From contig NZ_FOCF01000006.1 in NCBI RefSeq assembly GCF_900110035.1, forward strand, positions 124,001 through 188,000: a stretch of 64,000 nucleotides of DNA, written 5' to 3'. This document shows, piece by piece, positions 41,760 through 51,866 of this stretch. The stretch is from Sphingomonas gellani. Its GTDB lineage: Bacteria > Pseudomonadota > Alphaproteobacteria > Sphingomonadales > Sphingomonadaceae. The position numbers were made by a program, and so were the translations under genes. The notes beneath the pieces were generated by a model. It saw only the letters and a list, made by a program, of their open reading frames with translations, was not told the DNA's origin and did no database searches. The first letter of the stretch is position 1, and each line of letters starts with the position of its first letter.

Positions 41760-43364
41760 CTACGACCGACAGGCGGCGGGGCGCGCGGGCATGACGGGTC
41801 GGATCACCGTCACCCCATCCAGCGTCATCGCACGCGCCCGCAGGCCGGCCGGCACCGGTTCCCCCCGATAGAGCAGGACCAAGCGGTCGCCGGGGACCTC
41901 GCCGCGCAGGAAGGCCCGCCGCTCCCCGGCAAGGCGCTGCTCCGCCGCGCGCGGCACCCGCGACACATACATGAAGCGCATCGGGCGGCAGGCCAGCATC
42001 GCGCGCCAGCCGACCTCCTCCAGCAACTGCCCATCGCGGAACGGATCGGGCGGCTGCACGTCGATCGCCCCGGCCTGTGCGATCATCGCGGACCAGCGCG
42101 GGTCCCGCGTGCGGCGGAAGGTGCGCGTCGAGGTGGCCGCTGAAGTTTCCGCGCGGATCGTCGCCATCATCGGCACCATGTCGGCGACCTGGAGAATAAG
42201 CGCCGCCGCCACGATCACATCCCGCCGCGGCATCCGCCAGACGGCAAGCAGTGCGGCATAGATCATCGCATAGGCGACCGGCCAGAACAGGCGCCCCGAC
42301 GCTCGCACCAGATCCAGACCGTCGATCACCCATTGCGGCGGCCGCGCATGAAGCAAGCGGTGCGATCCGAAGACGACCACGTCGCTGACGGCCACCATCG
42401 TCAGCACGGCGAAGGCGGGTAGCAGCCACACCATTCCGTCCACCCGCGGCCGTCGACCGATGGCGGACAGGATCGCGATCCCGACCAGCAACAGCAGCCC
42501 GACGCCCAGATACTGGAACCCTTCAAATCCCTGATTGGCGTTGAGCATCGTGCCGGGCAGAAACGCGCTGTATCCCGGACCCGTCGGGTTCCACAGTGCG
42601 TCCAGCGCCATGGGAAAGCTGCCATAGGTGCCCGTCGACACCGGTGCCTCGCCGTTCAACCCATGCAACAGCACCAACAGCACGCCAAGGCCGCTCGCCC
42701 CCAGCACCGATGCCATCGCGCCGCGCCGATCCGGACCGAGCGCCACTTCGCGCAGCACCGCACTGCCCCAGATCGCCAGCACGATCAGCAGCAGATAGCT
42801 GTGGGTCATGCCCGCCACGCCGATCAGCGCCAGCCATGCCCACCAGCGCCGTGCGCGCACGCGGTCGGTGAACAGCCACAGGCCGCACAGGATCAGCCAG
42901 TGCGCCGCCAGATTGGGGTGTGGAAAACGGTTGAAGAAGCTGGGCAGCAGGCACAACAGCGCCGTTCCACCGAGCACGTGCGCGCGGGTCGGCGCATGGT
43001 CGCGGACGAGAATCCATGCAAACATCACCTGCAACGCCACATCGGCGAACATCATCCAGCCGATGAACTGAACCCCCGCCGGGATCAGCCAGCCCGCGAA
43101 CGGCTTCAGCACCAGCCCCAGCAGCGGGTTGCTGTCCATAAGCAGCAGGTGGATGCCATCAGGCGCCAGGATCAGCGGGGTGGCCGTGCCGGGCCAACCG
43201 CCGCGGCGAAGGTAGGCGGCAAGTCCCAGCGCGTTCTGCCCCCAGTCCTTGCCGTTCAGCGTCCACCCGGCCCTGTTGATGTCGAGCACCTGGGGGTGCA
43301 ACCACCAGCAGAACAGCACCAGCGTCAGCGCGAACAGCGCGAGGAGGACAGGCAGGCGATGCAT
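41760..43364 (-). CDS. DUF6311 polytopic membrane protein
   Basis: The 534-residue protein has roughly eleven membrane segments over its first 400 residues and a soluble C-terminal part of about 130 residues. NPLLGLVLKPFAGW, FFNRFPHPNLAAHW and FPMALDALWNPTGPGYS are the kind of loops seen in DUF6311 proteins, which resemble GT-C glycosyltransferases. A glycan-transfer role is inferred from the fold type and from the manC neighbour. GAGAGG precedes the ATG. The stop lies 14 bp from the convergent manC stop. Confidence 0.7.
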   Translation of the reverse strand: MHRLPVLLALFALTLVLFCWWLHPQVLDINRAGWTLNGKDWGQNALGLAAYLRRGGWPGTATPLILAPDGIHLLLMDSNPLLGLVLKPFAGWLIPAGVQFIGWMMFADVALQVMFAWILVRDHAPTRAHVLGGTALLCLLPSFFNRFPHPNLAAHWLILCGLWLFTDRVRARRWWAWLALIGVAGMTHSYLLLIVLAIWGSAVLREVALGPDRRGAMASVLGASGLGVLLVLLHGLNGEAPVSTGTYGSFPMALDALWNPTGPGYSAFLPGTMLNANQGFEGFQYLGVGLLLLVGIAILSAIGRRPRVDGMVWLLPAFAVLTMVAVSDVVVFGSHRLLHARPPQWVIDGLDLVRASGRLFWPVAYAMIYAALLAVWRMPRRDVIVAAALILQVADMVPMMATIRAETSAATSTRTFRRTRDPRWSAMIAQAGAIDVQPPDPFRDGQLLEEVGWRAMLACRPMRFMYVSRVPRAAEQRLAGERRAFLRGEVPGDRLVLLYRGEPVPAGLRARAMTLDGVTVIRPVMPARPAACRS

Positions 43365-43751
43365 CGGTGGCCTCTCTGCACCGCGATCGGTCGTGGAATG
43401 GTTAACGAAGGCGTTGGGTCGCTGGAGGGTCGGTTCCGAGGTGGGTTGGCTTCCCGCTCCTTAGCTTGATCGTTCCAGGCGTGGTGGTTGGAGCGTCCAT
43501 ATGCCCCGGCGAGCGATGGTGGCCGCAATCGCGTTGCGGCTCCGTCGCGACTGGGCCGCCACTGCCGACGCAGACCAGACGGCAGAAGCGAGGCGCCCAC
43601 TCTGCAAAAGCCGGATTCATCTTGGCCGGCTCAGGCGAGCCAGGGCGCCTGTATGGCGGGGCCACGGCAGGCAGGTTGGGTCCGATCCCGTACGCGCCGC
43701 CCATTTGAGCGCGTGACGAGACACGCGGCGCGCTTGGACGTCACATCGCAA
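43365..43751. other. Intergenic region with no supported gene
   Basis: The gap between the DUF6311 gene and the groEL terminator has short open frames on both strands, but none shows a signal peptide, a recognised domain, a good ribosome site or consistent codon use. The part just before 43365 on the minus strand, including GTTAACCATTCC, probably holds the DUF6311 promoter. I see no tRNA, repeat family or attachment site. Confidence 0.5.
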
Positions 43752-43787
43752 CGCAAAAGAAAAAGCCGGCGGGGCTACCCACCGGCT
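43752..43787 (-). terminator. Intrinsic terminator of groESL
   Basis: On the minus strand AGCCGG-x-GGG pairs with CCC-x-CCGGCT around a four-base loop and is followed by TTTTTCTTTT. It lies about 130 bp downstream of the groEL stop and is the only T-tailed hairpin in that interval. Confidence 0.8.
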
Positions 43788-43885
43788 CTTCGTTATGGAT
43801 CGGGTGGCAGCGGCAAAGCCGCCGCCTGACGTCGAACGTGCGCGGAGGCGTGGCCTCCGGTACGCCGGCCGTTCCGACTTCGTCT

Positions 43886-43908
43886 TGGGCGGAGCGTCGC
43901 TCCGCCCA
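43886..43908. repeat. Perfect 10-bp hairpin just downstream of groEL
   Basis: TGGGCGGAGC and GCTCCGCCCA form a perfect 10-bp inverted repeat with a three-base loop, seven bases past the groEL stop codon. There is no T-tract, so it is not a classical terminator. It could protect the 3' end of the transcript or be a small interspersed palindrome. Confidence 0.6.
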
Positions 43909-43915
43909 TGCGAAA

Positions 43916-45571
<1,656 letters not shown>

Positions 45572-45650
45572 TCAATGATGTGAAGTGGAGGAAGTGGAGA
45601 GCTGGAAAACGGCTCGGATGGCTCGACCCGCCCGGTCGAACCCGTCGGCG

Positions 45651-45938
45651 TCAGCCGACGATGCCGAGGATGTCCGATTCCTTCATGATGATCAGGTCTT
45701 CGCCGTTGACCTTCACCTCGGTGCCCGACCACTTGCCGAACAGGATGCGGTCGCCGGCCTTGACGTCCAGCGGAGTGACCTTGCCGTCATCGGCCTTGGC
45801 ACCGGTGCCGGCGGCGACGACTTCGCCTTCCTGCGGCTTTTCCTTGGCGGTGTCGGGGATGATGATCCCGCCGGCCGTCTTTTCCTCGGCCTCAACGCGG
45901 CGGACGAGAACGCGGTCGTGCAACGGACGAAAGTTCAT
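45651..45938 (-). CDS. groES: Co-chaperonin GroES
   Basis: The 95-residue co-chaperonin has [20 protein letters not shown], the mobile loop [15 protein letters not shown], and the end ESDILGIVG. The ATG at 45938 is the family start; the open frame continues upstream into the CIRCE region, which would add residues not seen in GroES. It is the first gene of groESL. Confidence 0.97.
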   Translation of the reverse strand: MNFRPLHDRVLVRRVEAEEKTAGGIIIPDTAKEKPQEGEVVAAGTGAKADDGKVTPLDVKAGDRILFGKWSGTEVKVNGEDLIIMKESDILGIVG

Positions 45939-45974
45939 TGCTTGATCCCTCTTTGCGGTTCGTGTGACAGTTTT

Positions 45975-46001
45975 CTGGCACTCGCATGATCCGAGTGCCA
46001 A
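45975..46001. promoter_or_regulatory. CIRCE operator of groESL
   Basis: CTGGCACTC and GAGTGCCAA form an inverted repeat with a nine-base spacer, matching CIRCE (TTAGCACTC-N9-GAGTGCTAA) except at the outer bases, where TGG/CCA replaces TAG/CTA in both arms. It lies 36 bp before groES and immediately downstream of the promoter, so HrcA binding would block transcription in the cold or unstressed state. Confidence 0.9.
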
Positions 46002-46009
46002 CCCGGGTG

Positions 46010-46038
46010 GATATGTGTCGCGGCCGGATCAGCGTCAA
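46010..46038 (-). promoter_or_regulatory. Sigma-70-type promoter of groESL
   Basis: On the minus strand TTGACG (46033-46038) and CATATC (46010-46015) are separated by 17 bp, a good vegetative promoter. The expected start point falls at the edge of the CIRCE operator, as in other HrcA-regulated groESL operons. Confidence 0.65.
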
Positions 46039-46069
46039 CAACCCCGCGCATAAAAAAATGAACCAATCG

Positions 46070-47482
46070 TCAGCTGGAGCGTGCACCCACCAGCCCCAGT
46101 CGCGCGCGCGCCGTCCAGCGCCACAGCAGCAGCGCCGACGTGACACCCAGCCCGACCGCCAGACCCAGCCAGACGCCGACCGCGCCCCAGCGCAGGCCGA
46201 ACCCCATCAGCACCGCCGCGCCCAGCCCGGCGGCCCAGTATCCGACCGCCGCCATCACCATCGGCACGCGCGTATCCTGCACCCCGCGCAGGATGCCCGC
46301 CGCCACCGCCTGCGCCCCGTCCAGCAGCTGGAACATCGCCGCGATCGCCAGCAACCGCATCGCCAGCGCAATCACCGCCGCGTTGGCCGGATCGGACAGG
46401 TCGAGATAGCCGCCGATCAACAGCCGCGGCACCGCCCAGATCGCCGCCGCCGTCACCGTCATCACGCCGATGCCCAGCAACAATGCGGCGCGCCCCGCAC
46501 GACCGATCCACGCCCGGTCCTGAGCACCAAAGGCCATGCCGACCCGGATCGTCGCGGCCTGCGCGATGCCGAACGGGATCTGGAACGCGACGGCCGCGAT
46601 GTTCAGCGCTACCGCATGCGCCGCCACCTCCGTCACGCCGATCAACCCGACCAACAGGCCGGCGCCGCCGAACAGCCCGCCCTCGAACGTCACGGCCAGC
46701 GCGATCGGCGCGCCCAGACACGCGATGTCGCGCAACCGGGCGTGGTCGATCTGCCACCAACGGCCGAACAGGCGATACCGGCGCAGCTTGCGATCGAACG
46801 CCAGGATCACGACCCAGGCCAGTGCCGTGACCGTCGTGGTCAGCACGCTCGCCAGAGCCGACCCCTCCAGCCCCAGCGCCGGCATGCCGCCATGGCCGAA
46901 CACGAACAGCCAGTTGAACAACAACCCCAGCCCCAGCGCCATGCAGGTGACGCCCAGCGCCCATCCCGGCCGGCCGAGCGCGGCGGCCGTGCCGCGCATC
47001 GCGCCCGTCAGCGTCGCGGGCACCGTCGCGATCAGCAGCAGGTCCAGGAACGCCCCCGCGCGCCGCGCCACATCAGGGTCCTGTCCCGCCCAGCGCAACA
47101 GCGTCTCGCCATGCGCCAGCATCAGCAACACGGGGAGGGAGGCCAGCACGCCCAGCCACAGGCTCATGCGGAACGTCCGCCGCACTTCGCGCACGGCATG
47201 GCGGCGCCGGCCCAGCTCCGCCGCGATCAGCGGTGCGCCGGCGCTGACCAAGCTCATCAGCGCCCACAGCGTCAGGCTGAACAGGAACACGCCCAGCGTC
47301 GCCGCCGCCAGCTCGCGCGTGCCCAGCCGCGCCACGAATACCACGTCGACGGCATACACCGCCATCTGCAACAGGTTCGCCGCGACCAGCGGCCCCGCCA
47401 GCCGGCCCAGCGCGACCAGTTCGCCGCGCAGGCGATCAGGAGCATGGCCGGTCAGCGGCATCGGGGCACCGGGAACGGCCAT
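46070..47482 (-). CDS. MATE-family efflux transporter
   Basis: The 470-residue membrane protein has twelve predicted segments in two similar halves, with LAGPLVAANLLQMAVYAVDVVFVARLG near the N-terminus and PIALAVTFEGGLFGGAGLLVGLIG at the start of the second half, which is the NorM type of MATE exporter. It probably exports cationic compounds or drugs with Na+ or H+ exchange. AGGGGCGGGG precedes the ATG. It is divergent from sppA; its stop is close to the groESL promoter. Confidence 0.9.
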   Translation of the reverse strand: MAVPGAPMPLTGHAPDRLRGELVALGRLAGPLVAANLLQMAVYAVDVVFVARLGTRELAAATLGVFLFSLTLWALMSLVSAGAPLIAAELGRRRHAVREVRRTFRMSLWLGVLASLPVLLMLAHGETLLRWAGQDPDVARRAGAFLDLLLIATVPATLTGAMRGTAAALGRPGWALGVTCMALGLGLLFNWLFVFGHGGMPALGLEGSALASVLTTTVTALAWVVILAFDRKLRRYRLFGRWWQIDHARLRDIACLGAPIALAVTFEGGLFGGAGLLVGLIGVTEVAAHAVALNIAAVAFQIPFGIAQAATIRVGMAFGAQDRAWIGRAGRAALLLGIGVMTVTAAAIWAVPRLLIGGYLDLSDPANAAVIALAMRLLAIAAMFQLLDGAQAVAAGILRGVQDTRVPMVMAAVGYWAAGLGAAVLMGFGLRWGAVGVWLGLAVGLGVTSALLLWRWTARARLGLVGARSS

Positions 47483-47621
47483 GCCCCGCCCCTAAAACCA
47501 TTTGCCCGGCGGAACAATCGCCGCAAGCCCAGGCCGAACGGTGCGATCGGCCATTTGACTATCGGCAGGCGGCGGGTATCGCATCAGGCATGCGCGAGCG
47601 AGCGGCGCGAGGAGAATGGAC

Positions 47622-49502
47622 GTGAAGCTGGTTCGTGGCGCGTGGAAGCTGTTGGTTGGCATCAAGGACGCGCTGGTCCTGTTCGCGATGCTGTTGTTCT
47701 TCGGCCTGATCTTCGCTGCCCTCAACGCACGTCCGAACCCGGCCGCGATCCGCGACGGCGCGCTGGTACTCGATCTGGACGGCTCGATCGTGGAACAGCC
47801 CGAGCAGGTGCAGGCGCTGGCCATCCTGTCGGGCCGCGACGGCCCGCGCCAGTTCCGCCTGCGCGACGTGGTGCGCGCGATCGATGCGGCCCGCGACGAC
47901 GCGCGGGTCAAGGCGGTGGTGCTGGACCTGGACGGCTTCAGCGGTGGTTATCCGGCCGCGCTGAACGAGGTGGGCGAGGCGCTGGCGCGGGTCCGCGCGG
48001 CGAAGAAGCCGGTGCTGACCTATGCCAGCGGCTATACCGATGCCGGTTACCGCCTGGCGGCCAATGCGTCGGAGGTGTGGATGCACCCGATGGGCCAGAC
48101 GTTGTTCACCGGCCCGGGCGGCACCACGCTATATTACAAGGGGCTGATCGACCGGCTGGGCGTCAACGTCCATGTCTATCGCGTCGGCCGCTACAAGTCG
48201 TTCGTGGAGCCCTATACCCGCGCCGACCAGAGCCCCGACGCGCGTGCCGCAGCGCAGGCGCTGTACGGCAGCCTGTTCGAGAACTGGAAGCAATCGATCG
48301 CCAAGGCGCGACCAAAGGCGCAGACGGCACGCTGGCTGGGCGACGCGGCGGGCGTGGCCACTGCGGCGCAGGGCGACTTCGCGAAGGCGGCGCTCGACAC
48401 CGGGCTGGTCGACCGGCTGGGCGACCGTATCGCCTTTGGCCAGCGGGTGGCCGCGCTCGCGGGGGTCGACACCGGCAAGCCGGCGGGCGCGTTCAACCGT
48501 ATCGCCTATGACGACTTCCTCGGCGCGCATCCGATGCCGACCACGGGCGATGCGGTCGGCATCATCACGGTCGCGGGCGACATCGTGGATGGCACGGCGG
48601 GTCCGGGCACAGCCGGCGGCGACACGGTCGTGCAATTGCTGCTGAAGGGCATGGCCGACAACAACCTGAAGGCGCTGGTGGTGCGCGTCGACTCGCCGGG
48701 CGGCTCTGCGCTGGCATCGGAGGAGATCCGCCAGGCGGTGTTGCAGGCCAAGGCCAAGGGGTTGCCGGTCGTCGTGTCGATGGGATCGATCGCGGCATCG
48801 GGTGGCTATTGGGTCTCCACGGCGGGCGACGCGATCTTCGCCGAACCATCCACCATCACCGGGTCGATCGGCATTTTCGGCATCGTGCCGACCTTTGAAA
48901 AGGCGCTGGCGAAGATCGGCCTGACCTCCGATGGCGTACGCACCACGCCGCTGTCGGGCCAGCCCGACGTGATGGCCGGCACCACGCCGGAAGTCGACAC
49001 GCTGTTCCAGGCGGGCATCGAGCACGGCTATCGCCAGTTCATCGGCCGGGTCGCCGCCGCCCGCCACATGACGCCCGATCGGGTCGACCAGATCGGCCAG
49101 GGTCGCGTCTGGGACGGCGGCACCGCGCGCCAGATCGGGCTGGTCGATCGGTTCGGCACCCTGTCCGACGCGGTGGCGGAGGCGGCGCGCCGCGCGAAGC
49201 TGGACCCCGGAAAGGTCCATGCCGAATATCTGGAAAAGAAGCCCGGCACGCTGGACCAGTTCATCGCCGCTTTGCGCAAGCGCAACGACGATGGCGACGA
49301 CGCAGCCGGTGGTGACGCGTTTACCCGGCTGGCGACGATGCGGCGTGATGCGCTGGTCACCGCGGTCGGCGACGCGCGGCGGCTGGCAACCGGCGCGGCG
49401 GTGCAGGCACGTTGCCTGGAATGCGGCGGGCTAGGCCCGGCGCGTGCCGATGCGGCGGACCGGACGCTTGTCGCCGCTCTGCTCGCCCGGCTGGGTTTCT
49501 GA
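47622..49502 (+). CDS. sppA: Signal peptide peptidase SppA, 67K type
   Basis: The 626-residue enzyme degrades cleaved signal peptides in the inner membrane. It has one N-terminal membrane segment (about residues 18-38) and two peptidase S49 repeats. The catalytic lysine is in GRYKSFVEPYTR (Lys192) of the first repeat, and the catalytic serine is in GSIAASGGYWVS (Ser393) of the second. AGGAG lies seven bases before GTG 47622, whereas it touches the ATG at 47616, so I take the GTG as start. Confidence 0.92.
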   Translation: MKLVRGAWKLLVGIKDALVLFAMLLFFGLIFAALNARPNPAAIRDGALVLDLDGSIVEQPEQVQALAILSGRDGPRQFRLRDVVRAIDAARDDARVKAVVLDLDGFSGGYPAALNEVGEALARVRAAKKPVLTYASGYTDAGYRLAANASEVWMHPMGQTLFTGPGGTTLYYKGLIDRLGVNVHVYRVGRYKSFVEPYTRADQSPDARAAAQALYGSLFENWKQSIAKARPKAQTARWLGDAAGVATAAQGDFAKAALDTGLVDRLGDRIAFGQRVAALAGVDTGKPAGAFNRIAYDDFLGAHPMPTTGDAVGIITVAGDIVDGTAGPGTAGGDTVVQLLLKGMADNNLKALVVRVDSPGGSALASEEIRQAVLQAKAKGLPVVVSMGSIAASGGYWVSTAGDAIFAEPSTITGSIGIFGIVPTFEKALAKIGLTSDGVRTTPLSGQPDVMAGTTPEVDTLFQAGIEHGYRQFIGRVAAARHMTPDRVDQIGQGRVWDGGTARQIGLVDRFGTLSDAVAEAARRAKLDPGKVHAEYLEKKPGTLDQFIAALRKRNDDGDDAAGGDAFTRLATMRRDALVTAVGDARRLATGAAVQARCLECGGLGPARADAADRTLVAALLARLGF

Positions 49503-49507
49503 CGCCG

Positions 49508-50059
49508 ATGGTCGAGATCCGCACCGCCTGCGAAGCGGATGCCGCGGCCATCGCGGCGATCTACGCGCCGCACGTCACCGCAGGCGTCGCCTCGTTCGAG
49601 ATGGAGGCGCCCGATGCCACGGTCATGGCCGCGCGCATGGCCTCGTCACGCGGCCTGTATCCCTGGATCGTCGCGACGGAAGCGGACGCGGTGATCGGCT
49701 ACGCCTATGCCGGGCTGTTCCGGGAACGCGCCGCCTATCGGTGGATGGTGGAGACCAGCGTCTATCTCGCTCCCGACGCGCAACGGCGCGGCATCGGCCG
49801 CATCCTGTACGGCGCGCTGCTGGCCACGTTGAAGCGGCAGGGATTCACCCAGGCGCTGGGCGCGATCTCCCTGCCCAATCCGGCCTCGATCGCGCTGCAC
49901 GAGGCGGTCGGCTTTCGCCGCGCGGGCGTGCTGCGCCAGGCCGGTTTCAAGCACGGTCAGTGGATCGACGTCGGCTATTGGCAGCGTGAGCTGGTCCATC
50001 CGACGGGCACACCGCCTGAACCGCTGCGCTTCGCGGACATCGGGCTGGAACTGTCCTGA
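49508..50059 (+). CDS. GNAT N-acetyltransferase, phosphinothricin/methionine-sulfone type
   Basis: The 183-residue GNAT enzyme has IRTACEADAAAIAAIYAPHV at the N-terminus, the acetyl-CoA loop APDAQRRGIGRILYGALL at about residues 92-109 and NPASIALHEAVGFRRAGVLR near the C-terminus, which are typical of the Pat/YncA group acting on phosphinothricin, methionine sulfone or similar amines. The physiological substrate here is unknown. It follows sppA by five bases. Confidence 0.88.
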   Translation: MVEIRTACEADAAAIAAIYAPHVTAGVASFEMEAPDATVMAARMASSRGLYPWIVATEADAVIGYAYAGLFRERAAYRWMVETSVYLAPDAQRRGIGRILYGALLATLKRQGFTQALGAISLPNPASIALHEAVGFRRAGVLRQAGFKHGQWIDVGYWQRELVHPTGTPPEPLRFADIGLELS

Positions 50060-50087
50060 CGATCGGGCGCGTCCCGGCCGCTCCGCT

Positions 50088-50804
50088 TCAATGCCGTCCG
50101 GGATAGGCGGGCAGCGCCAGACGCCAGCGGATCGCCGCCGCCCGCAACGCGAAGCCGGCCAGCGCCGCCAGCGGCGCGGCGACCGCGACCGGCACGCCGA
50201 CCAGCACCAGCACGACATGGCTGGTCGCGGCCAGCGCGGCGGCGGTGACGTAGAGTTCGGGCCGCATCAGGATCGACGGCTCGCCCGCCAGCACGTCGCG
50301 GATGATGCCGCCGACACAGGCGCTGACCACGCCCATCAGCGCGGCCGGGATCGGCGGCACGCCGTAGCGCAGCGCCTTTGCCGCACCGAACACCGCATAG
50401 GCGGCAAGCCCCACCGCGTCGAACCAGTCCAGCGCCGCGTCGCGCCACCAGCGTTGCGGCGTCGCCCAGATCGCCGCCGCGACCAGCAGGCACACGGTCG
50501 CCGCGCGCGGATCATGCACCCAGAACACCGGCGCACCGATCAACAGGTCGCGCAGCGTGCCCCCGCCCACACCGGTGATGAGCGCGAAAAAGGCGAGCGT
50601 CACCGCCGTCTGACCCGCACGCGCCGCCGCCAGCGCGCCCGACGCGGCGAACACGGCCAGCCCGGCCGTGTCCAGCCAGGGCGCGAACGCGGGCAAAAGG
50701 GTCGCGGGTTGCAGCACATGGCCGGTGTGGCCGGTTCGTCGCAGTACGGCAAGACGCAGGGATCGCCTGGCTGAACGGGACGTTGTTTTGCGTTCATGCA
50801 ACAA
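50088..50804 (-). CDS. TRIC-type (UPF0126) cation channel protein
   Basis: The protein contains two repeats of the family, each with the signature GGGTLRD (LITGVGGGTLRDLLIG) and VGGIIRDVLAGE, and about seven membrane segments. Relatives form trimeric potassium channels. The length is 238 residues if the ATG at 50804, which has GGAG eight bases upstream, is used. A GTG at 50717 would give the usual length of about 209, and the 29 extra residues are basic and poorly hydrophobic, so the start is uncertain. Confidence 0.82.
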   Translation of the reverse strand: MLHERKTTSRSARRSLRLAVLRRTGHTGHVLQPATLLPAFAPWLDTAGLAVFAASGALAAARAGQTAVTLAFFALITGVGGGTLRDLLIGAPVFWVHDPRAATVCLLVAAAIWATPQRWWRDAALDWFDAVGLAAYAVFGAAKALRYGVPPIPAALMGVVSACVGGIIRDVLAGEPSILMRPELYVTAAALAATSHVVLVLVGVPVAVAAPLAALAGFALRAAAIRWRLALPAYPGRH

Positions 50805-50861
50805 CTCCGCCGCGCGCGACGTTACGCACCCAGATCAATCAAGATACGGGAGTGCAATGTG

Positions 50862-51170
50862 ATGCGTAAATTGATGCTTGCTCTGGGCGCCACCGCCATG
50901 GTCGTCCCCTCGCTGGTCCTGCCGGCCACTGCCGCCGAGGCGCAGCGCCGGTACAAGTATCGCGAGTGGCGCGACAACCGCGGTCAGGTCCGCTGCCGCA
51001 AGGCGGATGGCACCACCGGTCTGGTCGTCGGCGGCGTCGCCGGTGCCCTGCTCGGCCGCACGATCGATACGCGCGGCGATCGTACCATCGGTACGTTGGG
51101 TGGCGCCGCCGCAGGTGCGCTGGCAGGTCGTGCGATCGATCGCGACCGGAGCAGCCGCCGCTGCCGCTAA
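50862..51170 (+). CDS. Secreted glycine-zipper 2TM protein
   Basis: The 102-residue product has a Sec signal peptide (cleavage near AEAQ at residue 28), a basic Tyr/Arg stretch, then CRKADGTTGLVVGGVAGALLGR and a second small Gly/Ala-rich helix (GTLGGAAAGALAGRAID), the glycine-zipper 2TM pattern. Such proteins lie in the outer membrane or periplasm; the role is unknown. It shares a core with the next gene downstream, so the two are paralogs. Confidence 0.7.
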   Translation: MRKLMLALGATAMVVPSLVLPATAAEAQRRYKYREWRDNRGQVRCRKADGTTGLVVGGVAGALLGRTIDTRGDRTIGTLGGAAAGALAGRAIDRDRSSRRCR

Positions 51171-51256
51171 GCCGGAATTGACCACATAGTTTGAGGGGGG
51201 CGGCGCATCCAAACCGGCTGTTGCCGCCCCACTCGTCTCTCAGGTGGAGACAATCC

Positions 51257-51802
51257 ATGCGCTTTACCTTGATCGCCGCCGCGATGGCGGCAACGCTGAT
51301 CGGTCTGCCGGCATCGGCCCAGACCTATCGCGACGCGGATCGGAACTATCGCGAGAACGTCCGCGATGCCCGCCAGGAATATCGTGAGGATGTGCGTGAC
51401 GCACGTCGCAATGATCGCCGCGACTGGCGTAACGATCGCCGGGACTGGCGCGATGGGCGCCAGAACGGCCAGCGTGATTGGCGCAATTACCGGTCCTACG
51501 ACTACAACCGGTTCGAGAACGGCCAACGCGGCTATTATGCCGACCGTTACTATCGCGACGGCCGCTATTACCAGACGCGACGCCTTGGCCGGAACGACCG
51601 CATCTATCGCGGTGAGAACGGCCGGTACTATTGCCGCCGCAACGACGGAACCACCGGCCTGATCATCGGTGGCGTAGCGGGCGGGCTGCTCGGCAACGCG
51701 CTGGACAATGGACGGTCGTCATTGCTCGGCACGCTGGTCGGCGCCGGCGGCGGTGCTCTGCTCGGCCGGTCGGTCGATCGCGGTCAGGTCAACTGCCGCT
51801 AA
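51257..51802 (+). CDS. Secreted Arg/Asp/Tyr-rich glycine-zipper protein
   Basis: The 181-residue product starts with a signal peptide ending PASAQ (residue 22). Residues 23-100 are a charged low-complexity region with repeated YRD-, DAR- and DWR-type units. The C-terminal part has CRRNDGTTGLIIGGVAGGLLG and GTLVGAGGGALLGRS, the same zipper core as its upstream neighbour. The repeats could bind metal, nucleic acid or peptidoglycan; no function can be assigned. The gene ends before a terminator shared with the opposite strand. Confidence 0.7.
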   Translation: MRFTLIAAAMAATLIGLPASAQTYRDADRNYRENVRDARQEYREDVRDARRNDRRDWRNDRRDWRDGRQNGQRDWRNYRSYDYNRFENGQRGYYADRYYRDGRYYQTRRLGRNDRIYRGENGRYYCRRNDGTTGLIIGGVAGGLLGNALDNGRSSLLGTLVGAGGGALLGRSVDRGQVNCR

Positions 51803-51828
51803 GCAGCCCCTCGCTGTTCGGATGAGGA

Positions 51829-51861
51829 AAGGGGCTCGGCGTAATCCGCCGGGCCCCTTCT
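51829..51861. terminator. Bidirectional terminator between convergent small genes
   Basis: GGGGC-x-CGGCG pairs with CGCCG-x-GCCCC over a short loop, with an A-run to the left and TTCTT to the right. It lies between the plus-strand glycine-zipper gene and the minus-strand small membrane protein, so it could serve both. Confidence 0.7.
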
Positions 51862-51866
51862 TCGTA

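Noticed and set aside
43402..43829. Short open frames on both strands between DUF6311 and groEL
   Set aside because: No signal peptide, no motif, no ribosome site, and they overlap each other and the groEL terminator.
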